Origin: Pedobacter kyonggii
Lineage (GTDB): Bacteria; Bacteroidota; Bacteroidia; Sphingobacteriales; Sphingobacteriaceae
DNA: 64,000 nt
Reading direction: 5' to 3'
NCBI RefSeq assembly: GCF_004310665.1
Contig: NZ_SIXF01000013.1
Location: 62,001 to 126,000, forward strand
The position numbers and the translations under genes were made by a program. Below the pieces are notes generated by a model. That model saw only the letters and a list, made by a program, of their open reading frames with translations, made no database searches and had not been told where the DNA came from. Positions 18,203 to 27,186 of this stretch are shown here, one piece after another; the first letter of the stretch is position 1; the number at the start of each line of letters is the position of its first letter.

Positions 18203-18239
18203 TTTGTTAGCTATATTTGATATTAACAATACCGGTCTT

Positions 18240-19496
18240 ATGAAACGTTTATTCCTGTTCCTCTCCATTACCACCATATGTTTGTCGCTACACGGGCAGC
18301 AAATTGTCAAGTCCGGTGCCTTTCATCCTGAGCGTTTAGCCCGGATAGACCGGGTGGTTCAAAGTTACATCGATAGCAACTGGATTGTGGGGGCAGTATG
18401 CCTGGTCATGAAGGATGGGAAGCCAGCCTATTTTAAAGCATTTGGTATGGACGATAAAGAAAAAGGCAGGCCGATGCATAAAGATGCCATATTCCGTATT
18501 GCATCCCAAACCAAAGCCATTACCAGCACAGCGGTGATGATGTTATGGGAAGAGGGAAAGTTTCTGCTTGATGATCCGGTATCTAAATATATTCCCTCAT
18601 TTGCCAGCCCCAAAGTGCTCGATAAGTTTAACGAAAAGGACAGTAGTTATACCACCCTGCCTGCTAAACGCGAAATTACCATCAGGGACCTGCTCACGCA
18701 CACTTCCGGATTAGGCTATGCACAGATCGGTTCAGCCAAAATGCAGGCCATTTATGCCAAAGCTGGTATACAGGCCGGATTTTCTGACCATAAGCAGCTT
18801 TTGGCTGATGCTGTGAATAAACTGGGCACTTTGCCCCTTGAATTTAACCCTGGCGAACGCTTTAACTATAGTTTAAGTATTGATGTGCTGGGAAGGCTGG
18901 TGGAGGCCGCATCTGGCATGTCCTTAGACAGGTTTTTTGCCGAAAGAATATTTACACCCCTGGGGATGAACGATACCTATTTTCACCTGCCTGAAACCAA
19001 AAGGGGTAGACTGGTAACTGCATATACCGAAGATGCGAAGACCCGTAAGCCCGTTAAATGGGTTGATGGTACATTTCCGGGTAGTTCGATAAATTACCCG
19101 GTAAATAACAATGGTTATTTTGCAGGTGGGGCCGGATTGGTATCTACCATAACTGATTACGCTGCTTTTCTGCAACTGTTTATCAATAAAGGGAATTATC
19201 TGGGTAAGCAATTGCTGGCAAAGCATACCGTTGATGTGATGACCAGGAACCAGATCGGGGATATTTCATTGGGTGATGATAAGTTCGGAATTGGTTTTCA
19301 GCTTACAACAGCGAAGGGAAGTGGCAAATTGGGCTTATCTGAAGGAAGCATTTCCTGGGGAGGTTTTTTCGCAACCTCATACTGGGCCGATCCAAAAGAA
19401 AAACTTTCTGGCCTTTTATTCCTACAACAGTGGCCCTTGAAACACAGCGAGCTCAGCGACAAATATAAAGTGCTGGTTTATCAGGCACTGAATTAA
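18240..19496 (+). CDS. Exported serine hydrolase, class-C beta-lactamase/esterase family
   Basis: Member of the beta-lactamase-like (PF00144) serine hydrolases, which include esterases, D-aminopeptidases and penicillin-binding proteins. Catalytic SxxK is S89-Q-T-K92 and the second motif is NYSLS. The frame is open from a TTG at 18204, but the ATG at 18240 begins a signal peptide (MKRLFLFLSITTICLSLHGQ). 418 aa is typical. It closes the operon with two other hydrolases and a TonB receptor, so esterase activity on the imported compound is more likely than antibiotic resistance. Confidence 0.87.
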   Translation: MKRLFLFLSITTICLSLHGQQIVKSGAFHPERLARIDRVVQSYIDSNWIVGAVCLVMKDGKPAYFKAFGMDDKEKGRPMHKDAIFRIASQTKAITSTAVMMLWEEGKFLLDDPVSKYIPSFASPKVLDKFNEKDSSYTTLPAKREITIRDLLTHTSGLGYAQIGSAKMQAIYAKAGIQAGFSDHKQLLADAVNKLGTLPLEFNPGERFNYSLSIDVLGRLVEAASGMSLDRFFAERIFTPLGMNDTYFHLPETKRGRLVTAYTEDAKTRKPVKWVDGTFPGSSINYPVNNNGYFAGGAGLVSTITDYAAFLQLFINKGNYLGKQLLAKHTVDVMTRNQIGDISLGDDKFGIGFQLTTAKGSGKLGLSEGSISWGGFFATSYWADPKEKLSGLLFLQQWPLKHSELSDKYKVLVYQALN

Positions 19497-19684
19497 CAAT
19501 CTGCCAAGTAAAACCGTTCGTCGGTATCCTTATTGAACTTACTAATTAGTAAATCATGAAAACTAAATGTAGTAGATCGGTGTTTGGTATCATAAAGTAA
19601 ATCAGTTAATTAAGCGGTGAAAATGGGTAATTGCAAATATTGATTGCTATTTTTGCTGAATAGGTACATAGCCACAGGAAAAAT

Positions 19685-20803
19685 ATGAATACCAGAAGAG
19701 ATTTTCTACAAAAAATGGGTGCATCAGCATTGATGCTGCAATTAAGTTCAATATCGGCATTTGCGAACGCTCCAGGCCAGAGCGAACAGCCTTACCAGGG
19801 TAGGGTACTCAGGGTAGCCATCATGGGTTTAGGCGGATATGGCACCCGTGTAGCAGAAGCGATGAAGGCCAGTACTAAGGCCAAGCTGGTAGGTGTAATT
19901 AGCGGTACGCCTTCAAAAATTAAAGAATGGCAAACCAAGTACAACATCCCTGAAAAGAATTGTTATAACTATGAAAACTTCGATCAGGTAAAAAACAATC
20001 CGGATATAGATGCGATTTATGTAATTACACCAAATGCACTGCACCATAGCCAGGTTATCCGGGTAGCAAAAGCCGGAAAACATGCCATATGCGAAAAACC
20101 GATGGCATTGAATGCCAAAGAGGGGCAAGAGATGCTTGATGCTTGTAAAAAAGCAAATGTAAAGTTACTGGTTGGTTACAGGTTGCATTTTGAGCCCCGT
20201 ACACTGGAGGTGATCCGAATGAGGAATGCTGGCGACTTCGGTAAGGTCATGTTTTTCCAGGGACAATGTGGTTTTAAAATAGGCGATCCTACGCAATGGC
20301 GATTAAACAAGGCGCTTGCAGGAGGGGGATCAATGATGGATATTGGAATCTATGCGATTAATGGAGCCAGGTATATGGTGGGCGAAGAGCCAATCTGGGT
20401 AACGGCCCAGGAAACCAAGACTGACCCTGTAAAGTTTAAAGAAGGCGTAGATGAAACCATACAATTTCAATTGGGTTTCCCGAGCGGTGCGGTAGCCTCC
20501 TGCTTGTCTAGTTATAACATCAATCACCTGGATAGATTTTTTATGAGTGGCGACAAAGGATTTGCAGAAATGCAACCTTCTACCGGTTATGGTCCGATAA
20601 AGGGTAGAACACACAAGGGTGAACTCACACAGCCCATAACTACGCATCAAACTGTACAGATGGATGAAATGGCCACTATTATTTTTGAAGATAAAAAGCC
20701 GGTGGTTCCTGTAAACGGTGAAGAAGGTTTAAAAGATCTTAAAATTATTGATGCCATCTACCAGGCCGTAAAAACAGGGAAAAAGGTCGATCTAACTGCT
20801 TAG
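19685..20803 (+). CDS. Exported Gfo/Idh/MocA-family oxidoreductase
   Basis: NAD(P)-dependent dehydrogenase acting on sugars or related polyols. The N-terminus NTRRDFLQKMGASAL is a twin-arginine signal. The Rossmann part has VAIMGLGGYGTRVAEA at about residue 44, the family EKPMALN motif, and in the C-terminal domain GGGSMMDIGIYAING. 372 aa is normal. It stands alone: 188 bp lie upstream and 262 bp downstream. Several periplasmic Gfo/Idh/MocA enzymes with Tat signals carry a bound cofactor. The substrate is unknown. Confidence 0.88.
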   Translation: MNTRRDFLQKMGASALMLQLSSISAFANAPGQSEQPYQGRVLRVAIMGLGGYGTRVAEAMKASTKAKLVGVISGTPSKIKEWQTKYNIPEKNCYNYENFDQVKNNPDIDAIYVITPNALHHSQVIRVAKAGKHAICEKPMALNAKEGQEMLDACKKANVKLLVGYRLHFEPRTLEVIRMRNAGDFGKVMFFQGQCGFKIGDPTQWRLNKALAGGGSMMDIGIYAINGARYMVGEEPIWVTAQETKTDPVKFKEGVDETIQFQLGFPSGAVASCLSSYNINHLDRFFMSGDKGFAEMQPSTGYGPIKGRTHKGELTQPITTHQTVQMDEMATIIFEDKKPVVPVNGEEGLKDLKIIDAIYQAVKTGKKVDLTA

Positions 20804-21065
20804 ATAAGGGGAATTTTAAAGCGGATTTATTGGGTTATAGGTGCCTTTTGCCCAACAAAGTCCCATCGAAATAACTTCGTCCAATCGACGAATATGGCCT
20901 GCCTGCCATAACGAAAATTCAAGCCCGGCCATTACTTTAGGCAGGAAGCAGCACACCCGATTATTTTTGAACGAGATTACCAATTAATTGAACGAATAAG
21001 CAAAACGCCTTAACCTTACTATAGCCACTTTTGTAAACAACAATTACATAACAACAAAAAAGACT

Positions 21066-21554
21066 ATGGGACTATCTGGTTTAGGAATTTTTCATACCAT
21101 CATTGGTATCGTGGCCATCGCAGCGGCAATCATTTCATTTGTACGTTTTGGCAAAATTGATTTAACACATCTTAGTGGTAAAATATACTTTTATACTACT
21201 GCTGTTACGGCTTTAACTGCATTGGGAATCTCCAAACATGGAGGCTTTAATGCCGGGCATATTTTTTCGGTATTCATTTTTATTTTAGTGGTGGTGGCTT
21301 TTTGGCTTTCGGCAAAGCGAAATACCAATAACAAGGCCTGCTATATAGAGAATTTTTTACTTTCTTTTAGCTTCTTTCTGTCGCTCATCCCCACAGTGAA
21401 CGAAACCTTTACCCGGGTTCCGCTGGGGCATCCACTGGCTAAAAATCCTACCGATCCTATAATTGCCCAAACATTGCTCGTGCTCTTAATCGCATTTGTT
21501 GCCGGTGCCATTTACCAGTACATTAAACAACGTAACGCGCTTAGAATACGGTAA
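21066..21554 (+). CDS. Small integral membrane protein (four helices)
   Basis: A 162-residue protein with four predicted membrane helices at about residues 6-26, 38-55, 65-83 and 135-153, and a His-containing segment HLSGKIYFY followed by SKHGGFNAGH. The pattern is reminiscent of the DUF2306-type membrane proteins, but this is not certain. A clear terminator follows at 21602. It is not obviously in an operon. No function can be assigned. Confidence 0.7.
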   Translation: MGLSGLGIFHTIIGIVAIAAAIISFVRFGKIDLTHLSGKIYFYTTAVTALTALGISKHGGFNAGHIFSVFIFILVVVAFWLSAKRNTNNKACYIENFLLSFSFFLSLIPTVNETFTRVPLGHPLAKNPTDPIIAQTLLVLLIAFVAGAIYQYIKQRNALRIR

Positions 21555-21601
21555 ACCAAAAATGCGATTTTGGGTTAAAGGATCTTTTTATACCAGATAA
21601 G

Positions 21602-21644
21602 CTAATGCATGGGCGCAGAAAAGCCAAAGCATGCATTAGTTTTT
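21602..21644 (+). terminator. Rho-independent terminator after the small membrane protein
   Basis: CTAATGCATG (21602-21611) and CATGCATTAG (21630-21639) make a perfect 10-bp stem, directly followed by five T. The loop itself contains a small GGC/GCC stem. Confidence 0.75.
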
Positions 21645-21674
21645 CTATTTTTATAGCAGAAGTTTTTTTTTAAT

Positions 21675-22517
21675 ATGATCATTGACCATAAAAAATACGA
21701 TTTGTTTGGTAAATCCATTATCCAGAACATCAGGATAAAGGCACCTTTTACCTTCGATTTTCCCATTACTGATAATGCCTGCTTTTTGTACATGTTACAA
21801 GGTGAAATGCAATATCACCGCGACGAAGACCGGGTAAATATACCACATAAACATGCCTTGTTTTTAAATTGTATCCAGGCCAGCAAAACCATCAGTAACT
21901 TAAATGAAGAGGGAATCAATGAAATTATGGTCGTTAATTTTCATCCCGATATTTTAAAGCGGATCTACGACCGGGAGATGCCGGTTATACTTCAGGTACC
22001 CGATCGGATGGTTTCGAACAAAAGTCTTGAAATTTTAAACAACAGTTTTTTAATCGAAAAATATATCGAAGGCTTGCTGTTTTATTTTCAGCATCCGGCA
22101 CTGGTTAACGAAGATATACTGGTTTTAAAGTTAAAAGAAATTATCCTGCTGCTGGCCCAAACTGCTAATGCCCGGGCCATACAAACCATATTTGCACAGC
22201 TTTTTTCGCCCACTACCTACACCTTTAAGCAAATTATTGAGGCCAACCTGTTTGAACAGCTCAGTATCGAAGCCCTTGCACAATTGAATAATTTGAGTTT
22301 ATCGTCTTTTAAACGCGAATTTGCCAGACATTACAACGATACGCCAGCCAATTATATCAAAACCAAAAGGCTCGAAAAAGCTGCCGAAATGCTGATAATT
22401 TCAAACGAAAGGATTAAAGACATTGCTTTTAATTGTGGCTATAATGATTTGGCCAATTTTACCAAAAGCTTTCGCGATAAGTATAAGTGTACACCTAGTG
22501 ATTTTCGGGAGCGTTAG
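21675..22517 (+). CDS. AraC-family transcriptional regulator
   Basis: 280 aa with an N-terminal sensor domain (about residues 1-150) and a C-terminal AraC DNA-binding domain: first motif LSIEALAQLNNLSLSSFKRE, second IKDIAFNCGYNDLANFTKSF, ending CTPSDFRER. Its stop codon overlaps by 4 bp the stop codon of the convergent gene at 22514. The neighbouring genes do not suggest an obvious target. Confidence 0.88.
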   Translation: MIIDHKKYDLFGKSIIQNIRIKAPFTFDFPITDNACFLYMLQGEMQYHRDEDRVNIPHKHALFLNCIQASKTISNLNEEGINEIMVVNFHPDILKRIYDREMPVILQVPDRMVSNKSLEILNNSFLIEKYIEGLLFYFQHPALVNEDILVLKLKEIILLLAQTANARAIQTIFAQLFSPTTYTFKQIIEANLFEQLSIEALAQLNNLSLSSFKREFARHYNDTPANYIKTKRLEKAAEMLIISNERIKDIAFNCGYNDLANFTKSFRDKYKCTPSDFRER

Positions 22518-23059
22518 ATGGGCACTACAGGGATGCCAGGGTTTTTCTTGAAAAGTACACAGAAAGCCTCATCTGCTCGCCCATATCGTTTTTCATAGCC
22601 TATCAGTCCATCAATGTAATGGTCTAATTCTTTGTTCGATAAAGTAGTTGTTTTGGAAAGATCTTTCATTATCCATGGAAAGTTGTTATGGTTCGGATTC
22701 GGAGTGTGTAAAAATAAGGCATCGTTATAACTATCAAAATCGATCAACGTTGCCCATATTTGATAATCAGTTTGCAAATACTTTGCTTTTTCTTCGAGTA
22801 GATCAAAATGCCTAAATAGCTTGTCGAGATGAGGTTTGCGTTTTTTAAAACTATTATTGCCATAACCACGCCAGTCAAAATGTGTGTGCCATAAATCAAA
22901 CCAGGCATGTTCAGGGGTATCGAAGTTCAATCCTGACCAGTTGCTGTTTTTTACCTTAAGGTTTTTATAATATCGTCTAAGTCCCCTATGTTTTTTTATT
23001 TTATTCATATTGCTGCATTTCAGCTTTATTTGCGCTAGATAGGTCTCAAGGTCGGACAT
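22514..23059 (-). CDS. Hypothetical protein, possible immunity-type protein
   Basis: A 181-residue, soluble, Lys/Asp/Trp-rich protein with no signal peptide. Notable segments are DLWHTHFDWRGYG and LLEEKAKYLQTDYQIW. I do not recognise a named domain. The start codon overlaps the end of the upstream 298-aa gene by 14 bp, so the pair is co-transcribed. Acidic, solitary, poorly conserved pairs of this kind are often orphan immunity proteins of polymorphic toxins or contact-dependent systems, but no toxin gene is present here. Function is inferred only from this style. Confidence 0.65.
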   Translation of the reverse strand: MSDLETYLAQIKLKCSNMNKIKKHRGLRRYYKNLKVKNSNWSGLNFDTPEHAWFDLWHTHFDWRGYGNNSFKKRKPHLDKLFRHFDLLEEKAKYLQTDYQIWATLIDFDSYNDALFLHTPNPNHNNFPWIMKDLSKTTTLSNKELDHYIDGLIGYEKRYGRADEAFCVLFKKNPGIPVVPI

Positions 23060-23942
23060 TTACAAAACCATCAAAGCTGACTCCATTACCAAATTCACTT
23101 ACAGTTTTACCCAATTTTAATGCATTAAATTTCTTCTTAATTTGATTAGAACCAGTGTTTCTAAAAACCTTTAGGTTTGGGATTTCATGTGTATAATTTT
23201 CAAAGTGGTCTGCAAATTCACTAAGAACTGTGTTATATGTTACAAGTCCACTTTCTTTTACCGTCTTAAAAAGCTGTCTATGTTCTTTTTGAACTATTAA
23301 AAAGTCAACTGGTGGAAGTATTATTGAAATGTGTTGCGGCCAAACACACGCAGTATATAATTGCCCATCTTCTTTGCTTTTTAAAATAAAGAAGCCTGAA
23401 ACAAATAAATCTTCTGTCAGATTATTTTGAAGTTCTTCGCTATTAAATTGAAACCACCACAGGTCGTTTGATTTGTCAATAGGTAAATATTCAAAATTTA
23501 ACTCAGTGAACTGGTCTAATGTTACGCCATCATTGTGTCTAATCCATTGTTCTTGAAAATGTCCTGCAGGAAATTTCCTTGGATTGTTAGAGTCGGTTTC
23601 ATCTTGTGGATCTAAAACAAAAAGATCAAGGTCGCTTATGAGTTTTTCAATAATGGGGAATATTTCAAGTCCGAAAAATCTGGGTCTGAAAAAGTTGATA
23701 CTGAAAGTGAAGTTCAGGTATTTATAGTCTTGAAAATTATCAAATACTTCGATACTGTCCTGTTCTTCTTCTGGTTCGTTCCAGTCAATGAGAAAATAAA
23801 CTCCCGTGGCAGGATTTTCATAATGCCATTGTCTCGGATGATCACTAAGATTATGAGAAAGGTTTTTTGTCAGATATTCTGCTATTTGTTCTTCCGTTTG
23901 CTGACTGTCTTTTCGTTTGTAGAAGTATAGATCGAAGCTCAT
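23046..23942 (-). CDS. Hypothetical protein (acidic, AT-rich gene)
   Basis: 298 aa, acidic and rich in aromatic residues, with no signal peptide or membrane segment. The beginning, MSFDLYFYKRKD followed by a Gln/Glu stretch, recurs in proteins of unknown function that often sit near polymorphic toxin loci. It is first in a two-gene unit with the 181-aa protein downstream. The gene looks AT-richer than its neighbours, consistent with acquisition by transfer. Function unknown. Confidence 0.7.
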   Translation of the reverse strand: MSFDLYFYKRKDSQQTEEQIAEYLTKNLSHNLSDHPRQWHYENPATGVYFLIDWNEPEEEQDSIEVFDNFQDYKYLNFTFSINFFRPRFFGLEIFPIIEKLISDLDLFVLDPQDETDSNNPRKFPAGHFQEQWIRHNDGVTLDQFTELNFEYLPIDKSNDLWWFQFNSEELQNNLTEDLFVSGFFILKSKEDGQLYTACVWPQHISIILPPVDFLIVQKEHRQLFKTVKESGLVTYNTVLSEFADHFENYTHEIPNLKVFRNTGSNQIKKKFNALKLGKTVSEFGNGVSFDGFVNVRP

Positions 23943-24258
23943 ATTGATATTGCAGTAATTAGTAAATGGACAGCGTTTGCCTTAAACGAATCTTCGATTC
24001 ATCCAATTTAGCAAAATTTCCTATCATGTATCTAGTATGATTTACTTTGATGCTCAAACGCTTATGAACGTTTCCAATGGATAAAGTGAGATTGAGCATA
24101 ATTGTTAATTTAGTTCTGCAAGATATTAATTTTCGTGGAAAATGGATTTAAATTAATGGCGTACCTAAAAAATGTAACTGCAACAGCTGAGCCGTACAAA
24201 CAAAATATTTGAGCCGTAGAAGAAAGTCTTGGGTATTTCGAATGTTGATCTTTGTTTC
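23943..24258. other. Divergent intergenic region, 316 bp
   Basis: Lies between the AT-rich pair and the aldo/keto reductase. No gene is visible. It contains the direct repeats at 24188-24218 and a small GAATC/GATTC hairpin near its left side; it must hold both divergent promoters. Confidence 0.6.
24188..24218 (+). promoter_or_regulatory. Direct repeat TGAGCCGTA x2, 22 bp apart: AraC-type operator candidate
   Basis: TGAGCCGTA occurs at 24188-24196 and 24210-24218. The 22-bp periodicity places both on the same face of DNA. The second copy overlaps AATATTTG (24204-24211), which is one base off the -7 consensus. The operon downstream includes its own AraC regulator (25231), so autoregulation is plausible. 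Confidence 0.5.
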
Positions 24259-25230
24259 ATGAACAACATCACAAAAATTCAGTTGGGTCAAAATGGCCCA
24301 TTCGTATCTAAACTTGGTTTAGGCTGTATGCGCATGTCTTCTGTATGGGGTGGTGCTACGCCCAGCGAAACAGAAAGTATTGCCACCATTCAGGAAGCAT
24401 TAGATAATGGCATTAACTTTTTAAATACAGGCGACTTTTACGGTGCCGGTCATAACGAAATGTTAATTGGCAAAGCGATTAAAGGCCGGCGCGACGATGC
24501 CTTTATCAGCGTAAAATTCGGTGCCATCTTTCACAACGGCCAGTGGTTGGGATTAGATCTGCGGCCCATCGCCATTAAGAATTTTATTAATTACTCACTA
24601 ACGCGTTTAGGCATCGAAGCCATCGACCTCTACCAGCCTTGCCGAATGGACGACAGCGTACCGGTAGCAGACATCATCGGAACGGTTGCCGACCTGATTA
24701 AAGAAGGTAAAGTGCGTCACATTGGTGTATCTGAAATTACGGCTGATCAGCTTCGTCAGGCAAATGACACTCATCCCATAAGTGCGCTGGAAATCGGCTA
24801 TTCGCTGGCCGACCGTCAGATCGAAAATGAACTGCTGCCTGCAGCAAAAGAACTGGGCATTGCCGTAGTAGCCTTCGCCAATACCGCTGAAGGTTTATTA
24901 ACCGGTGACATGAAAGCGCCACTCGCAGAAAATGATTACCATAACCATTTCTCCCGTTTTCAGGGTGACAACCTGGTTCATAATCTCGAAAAAGTAGAAG
25001 TATTGAAACAATTGGCCCACAACAAAGGCTGTACACCTACGCAGCTTGCTATTGCCTGGGTAAAGGAGCAGGGTAATCATATCATGCCTTTAGTAAGCAT
25101 GAGCCGCAGATCGCGCCTGCCCGAAAATATTAAAGCGCTTGATATTGTATTTACGCCGCAAGAAATGAACACTTTAAATACTACTTTTGCAGTAGGTGCC
25201 ATACGTGGCGGTACTTATTTACAACGTTAA
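24259..25230 (+). CDS. Aldo/keto reductase
   Basis: NADPH-dependent reductase with a TIM-barrel fold. Recognisable parts are LGLGCMRMS near the start, the catalytic region GDFYGAGHNEMLIGKAI (Asp and Tyr), the later Lys in ISVKFGA and the sequence EGKVRHIGVSE. The frame is open from a TTG at 24229, but the ATG at 24259 gives the normal family beginning. 323 aa fits. An AraC regulator begins at the very next base after the stop codon, so the two form one transcript. The usual catalytic His position appears as Cys-Arg (YQPCRMD), a difference seen in some branches of the family. Confidence 0.88.
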   Translation: MNNITKIQLGQNGPFVSKLGLGCMRMSSVWGGATPSETESIATIQEALDNGINFLNTGDFYGAGHNEMLIGKAIKGRRDDAFISVKFGAIFHNGQWLGLDLRPIAIKNFINYSLTRLGIEAIDLYQPCRMDDSVPVADIIGTVADLIKEGKVRHIGVSEITADQLRQANDTHPISALEIGYSLADRQIENELLPAAKELGIAVVAFANTAEGLLTGDMKAPLAENDYHNHFSRFQGDNLVHNLEKVEVLKQLAHNKGCTPTQLAIAWVKEQGNHIMPLVSMSRRSRLPENIKALDIVFTPQEMNTLNTTFAVGAIRGGTYLQR

Positions 25231-26043
25231 ATGACCAATCCAAAAGAAATCCTCCCAGGCCTAATCTTTTATTCTTACCTCTCTGCCCAGCGGAAAGAAA
25301 AAGTGTGCTTCTGGAACCACCATACCCTGGTATTGCAGGTTTCGGGGCAGTTCACTTTAGAAACCGCTGGGCAAAGCATTTCGATGACCGGAGGAGAACT
25401 GCTGTTGATTGGCAAAAACCAGCTGGGTACACTCACCAAAACACCGCTGCCCGGAGGAAACTATGAAACCATCGTCATATCCCTTCAGGAAGAGCTTTTG
25501 CGCAAGATCGTATTGGAAGAAAAGTTAACAGCAGACCATAAATACATTGGTCCGCCAAATATCCTGATTCCATCAAACGAATTCCTCAAAGGATATTTCC
25601 AGTCTATTGTTCCTTATGCCCGAAGCTCGGGTGCCACCATGACCAATGAAATGGGTATTTTGAAAGTGAAAGAAGGAATTAAATTGCTATTACTTGCCCT
25701 ACCGGCACTACGTAACTTTTTATTCGACTTTTCAGAACCCTATAAAATAGACCTGGAAAAGTTTATGCTGAGCAATTTTCATTTTAATGTGCCCATCGAA
25801 AAATTCGCGCAGCTTACTGGTCGCAGTCTGGCCGGTTTTAAACGCGATTTCCTGAAAACATTCGGTGCGCCACCCCGCCATTGGCTGCAGGATAAACGGC
25901 TAACAGAAGCCAAACACCTCATCGAAAGCAAACATCAGAAACCTTCTGCCATTTACCTCGACCTGGGCTTCGAAAGCCTGTCGCACTTCTCACATGCTTT
26001 TAAAAAGAAGTTCGGTATGGCGCCTACTGCGGTAAATTCGTAA
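25231..26043 (+). CDS. AraC-family transcriptional regulator
   Basis: 270 aa, beginning immediately after the aldo/keto reductase stop. N-terminal sensor with a cupin-like pattern (LVLQVSGQFTLETAGQSI), C-terminal AraC domain with VPIEKFAQLTGRSLAGFKRD and the second motif SAIYLDLGFESLSHFSHAFKK, ending MAPTAVNS. It probably controls its own operon through the direct repeats at 24188. The ligand is not known. Confidence 0.9.
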   Translation: MTNPKEILPGLIFYSYLSAQRKEKVCFWNHHTLVLQVSGQFTLETAGQSISMTGGELLLIGKNQLGTLTKTPLPGGNYETIVISLQEELLRKIVLEEKLTADHKYIGPPNILIPSNEFLKGYFQSIVPYARSSGATMTNEMGILKVKEGIKLLLLALPALRNFLFDFSEPYKIDLEKFMLSNFHFNVPIEKFAQLTGRSLAGFKRDFLKTFGAPPRHWLQDKRLTEAKHLIESKHQKPSAIYLDLGFESLSHFSHAFKKKFGMAPTAVNS

Positions 26044-26604
26044 GGTGTGGATTTTACGAAAGGATATTTTGGTTGTTGTTTTAGGTAGCGGCACTAAGAC
26101 TAATGTCATTAATTTAAGTGCTATGCCGTTGTCAGTCTGATGGGGTAATTTATTTTACAAAAAATCAATATGAGTGACGTTTAATTGATTTCTTTTGCCC
26201 TAATGCGCTGTCTTGCCTCGGCTCGCCGCCGCCGAAGGGCTCTTTCTTTTTGGCATCAAAAAGAAACAAAAAATGCCGGCTGAAAATTTATTCATTTGTA
26301 TTATAGTTTTCAGCTGCATTCATGAGGGCTTCGCCGTTTTCTTTCGAAGCTAGTGGGTTGGCTTGAGGAGTGCGGCCCGAAAAATTTGTTAGGCCGGGTT
26401 TAAGTAGAACGGGGATACGGTGGTGTGGCCTAGTTGGGCGGAAATACAAAATCGGTTAAAATATTGATTAATAGTAGTTTGTAAAATAACATCAATGGTA
26501 GCTTGTTGAAGACCTTTCTACAGTCGAAAATAAAAAAAACATGTGTTATTCACTTCGGCTTTGCTCAGTGTAGAGTTAGTAGGTGTGTGTTGATGTGATT
26601 ACTA
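26044..26604. other. Intergenic region, 561 bp, with repeat-like sequence
   Basis: No convincing gene. It includes a GC-rich patch near 26216-26240 followed by the inverted repeat at 26243-26266, and a second GC-rich stretch near 26340-26440. The composition suggests remnants of intergenic repeats found in Pedobacter-type genomes. Confidence 0.55.
26243..26266. terminator. Perfect hairpin TTTCTTTTTG-GCAT-CAAAAAGAAA
   Basis: A 10-bp perfect stem with a 4-base loop, AT-rich, within a GC-rich context. It may be a bidirectional terminator between the AraC gene and the convergent 159-aa gene, or a core of a dispersed intergenic repeat. Confidence 0.45.
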
Positions 26605-27084
26605 TTATTCGTCACCCATTTTAAATATTCGAGAATAGTCTCCAAACTCTGTGTTTTTCAAATTTTCTTCAATTACTTTTTTTGCGATGTCAAAGTCCAC
26701 AACTATACAACCGGCTTCCATTGTTCCGCTTCCAATACTACCACCATCTGCATAGCCAAGTCCAGTCGAAGCTAAAAGTTCGTCTAAGTGATTTTCAAGT
26801 CTATGGCGTTTATCAAGGTCTTCATCTGTACCGAAGCCGTCAATAATATATTCAACTTCCAAGAAAGCCATTTTATCATCATCAAATTCAGTATAACCTT
26901 CTTTCAGTTTAGCATCAATTTCCTTTTGCACTTTCTTACGGAAATTTGAAAAAAGCCCACCTGTAACTTTATTTTGCTCGCCAAGTTCTCCAACAATACC
27001 TGAATGTATTGTTGCTGTTTTTTCGTCATCCCAAGTCTCCCAATAATGAAGCTGATTATTTATTAATTTGTACAGTTTAAGCAT
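26605..27084 (-). CDS. Hypothetical protein with WGR-like N-terminus, possible immunity protein
   Basis: 159 aa, acidic, no signal. The first 60 residues (LYKLINNQLHYWETW, then GIVGELGEQNKV) are reminiscent of WGR-type domains found at the start of some immunity proteins and DNA-binding proteins. The C-terminal half includes GYADGGSIGSGTMEAG followed by IVVDFD. I cannot assign a function. The gene is AT-rich and stands apart from metabolic genes. Confidence 0.65.
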   Translation of the reverse strand: MLKLYKLINNQLHYWETWDDEKTATIHSGIVGELGEQNKVTGGLFSNFRKKVQKEIDAKLKEGYTEFDDDKMAFLEVEYIIDGFGTDEDLDKRHRLENHLDELLASTGLGYADGGSIGSGTMEAGCIVVDFDIAKKVIEENLKNTEFGDYSRIFKMGDE

Positions 27085-27186
27085 GCTAATTTAGATTTCC
27101 TGTCAATTCTCTTTTTTTAAATGGGGGGATAATTTTTGAGATTATCTATTCTTCATAGTAGATGAATGTGTTGTTTCGTTCTGCTT

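Noticed and set aside
18240-19496. Antibiotic-resistance beta-lactamase
   Set aside because: SxxK and NYS-type motifs are shared by many esterases; its operon with esterases and a receptor makes an esterase-type role more likely.
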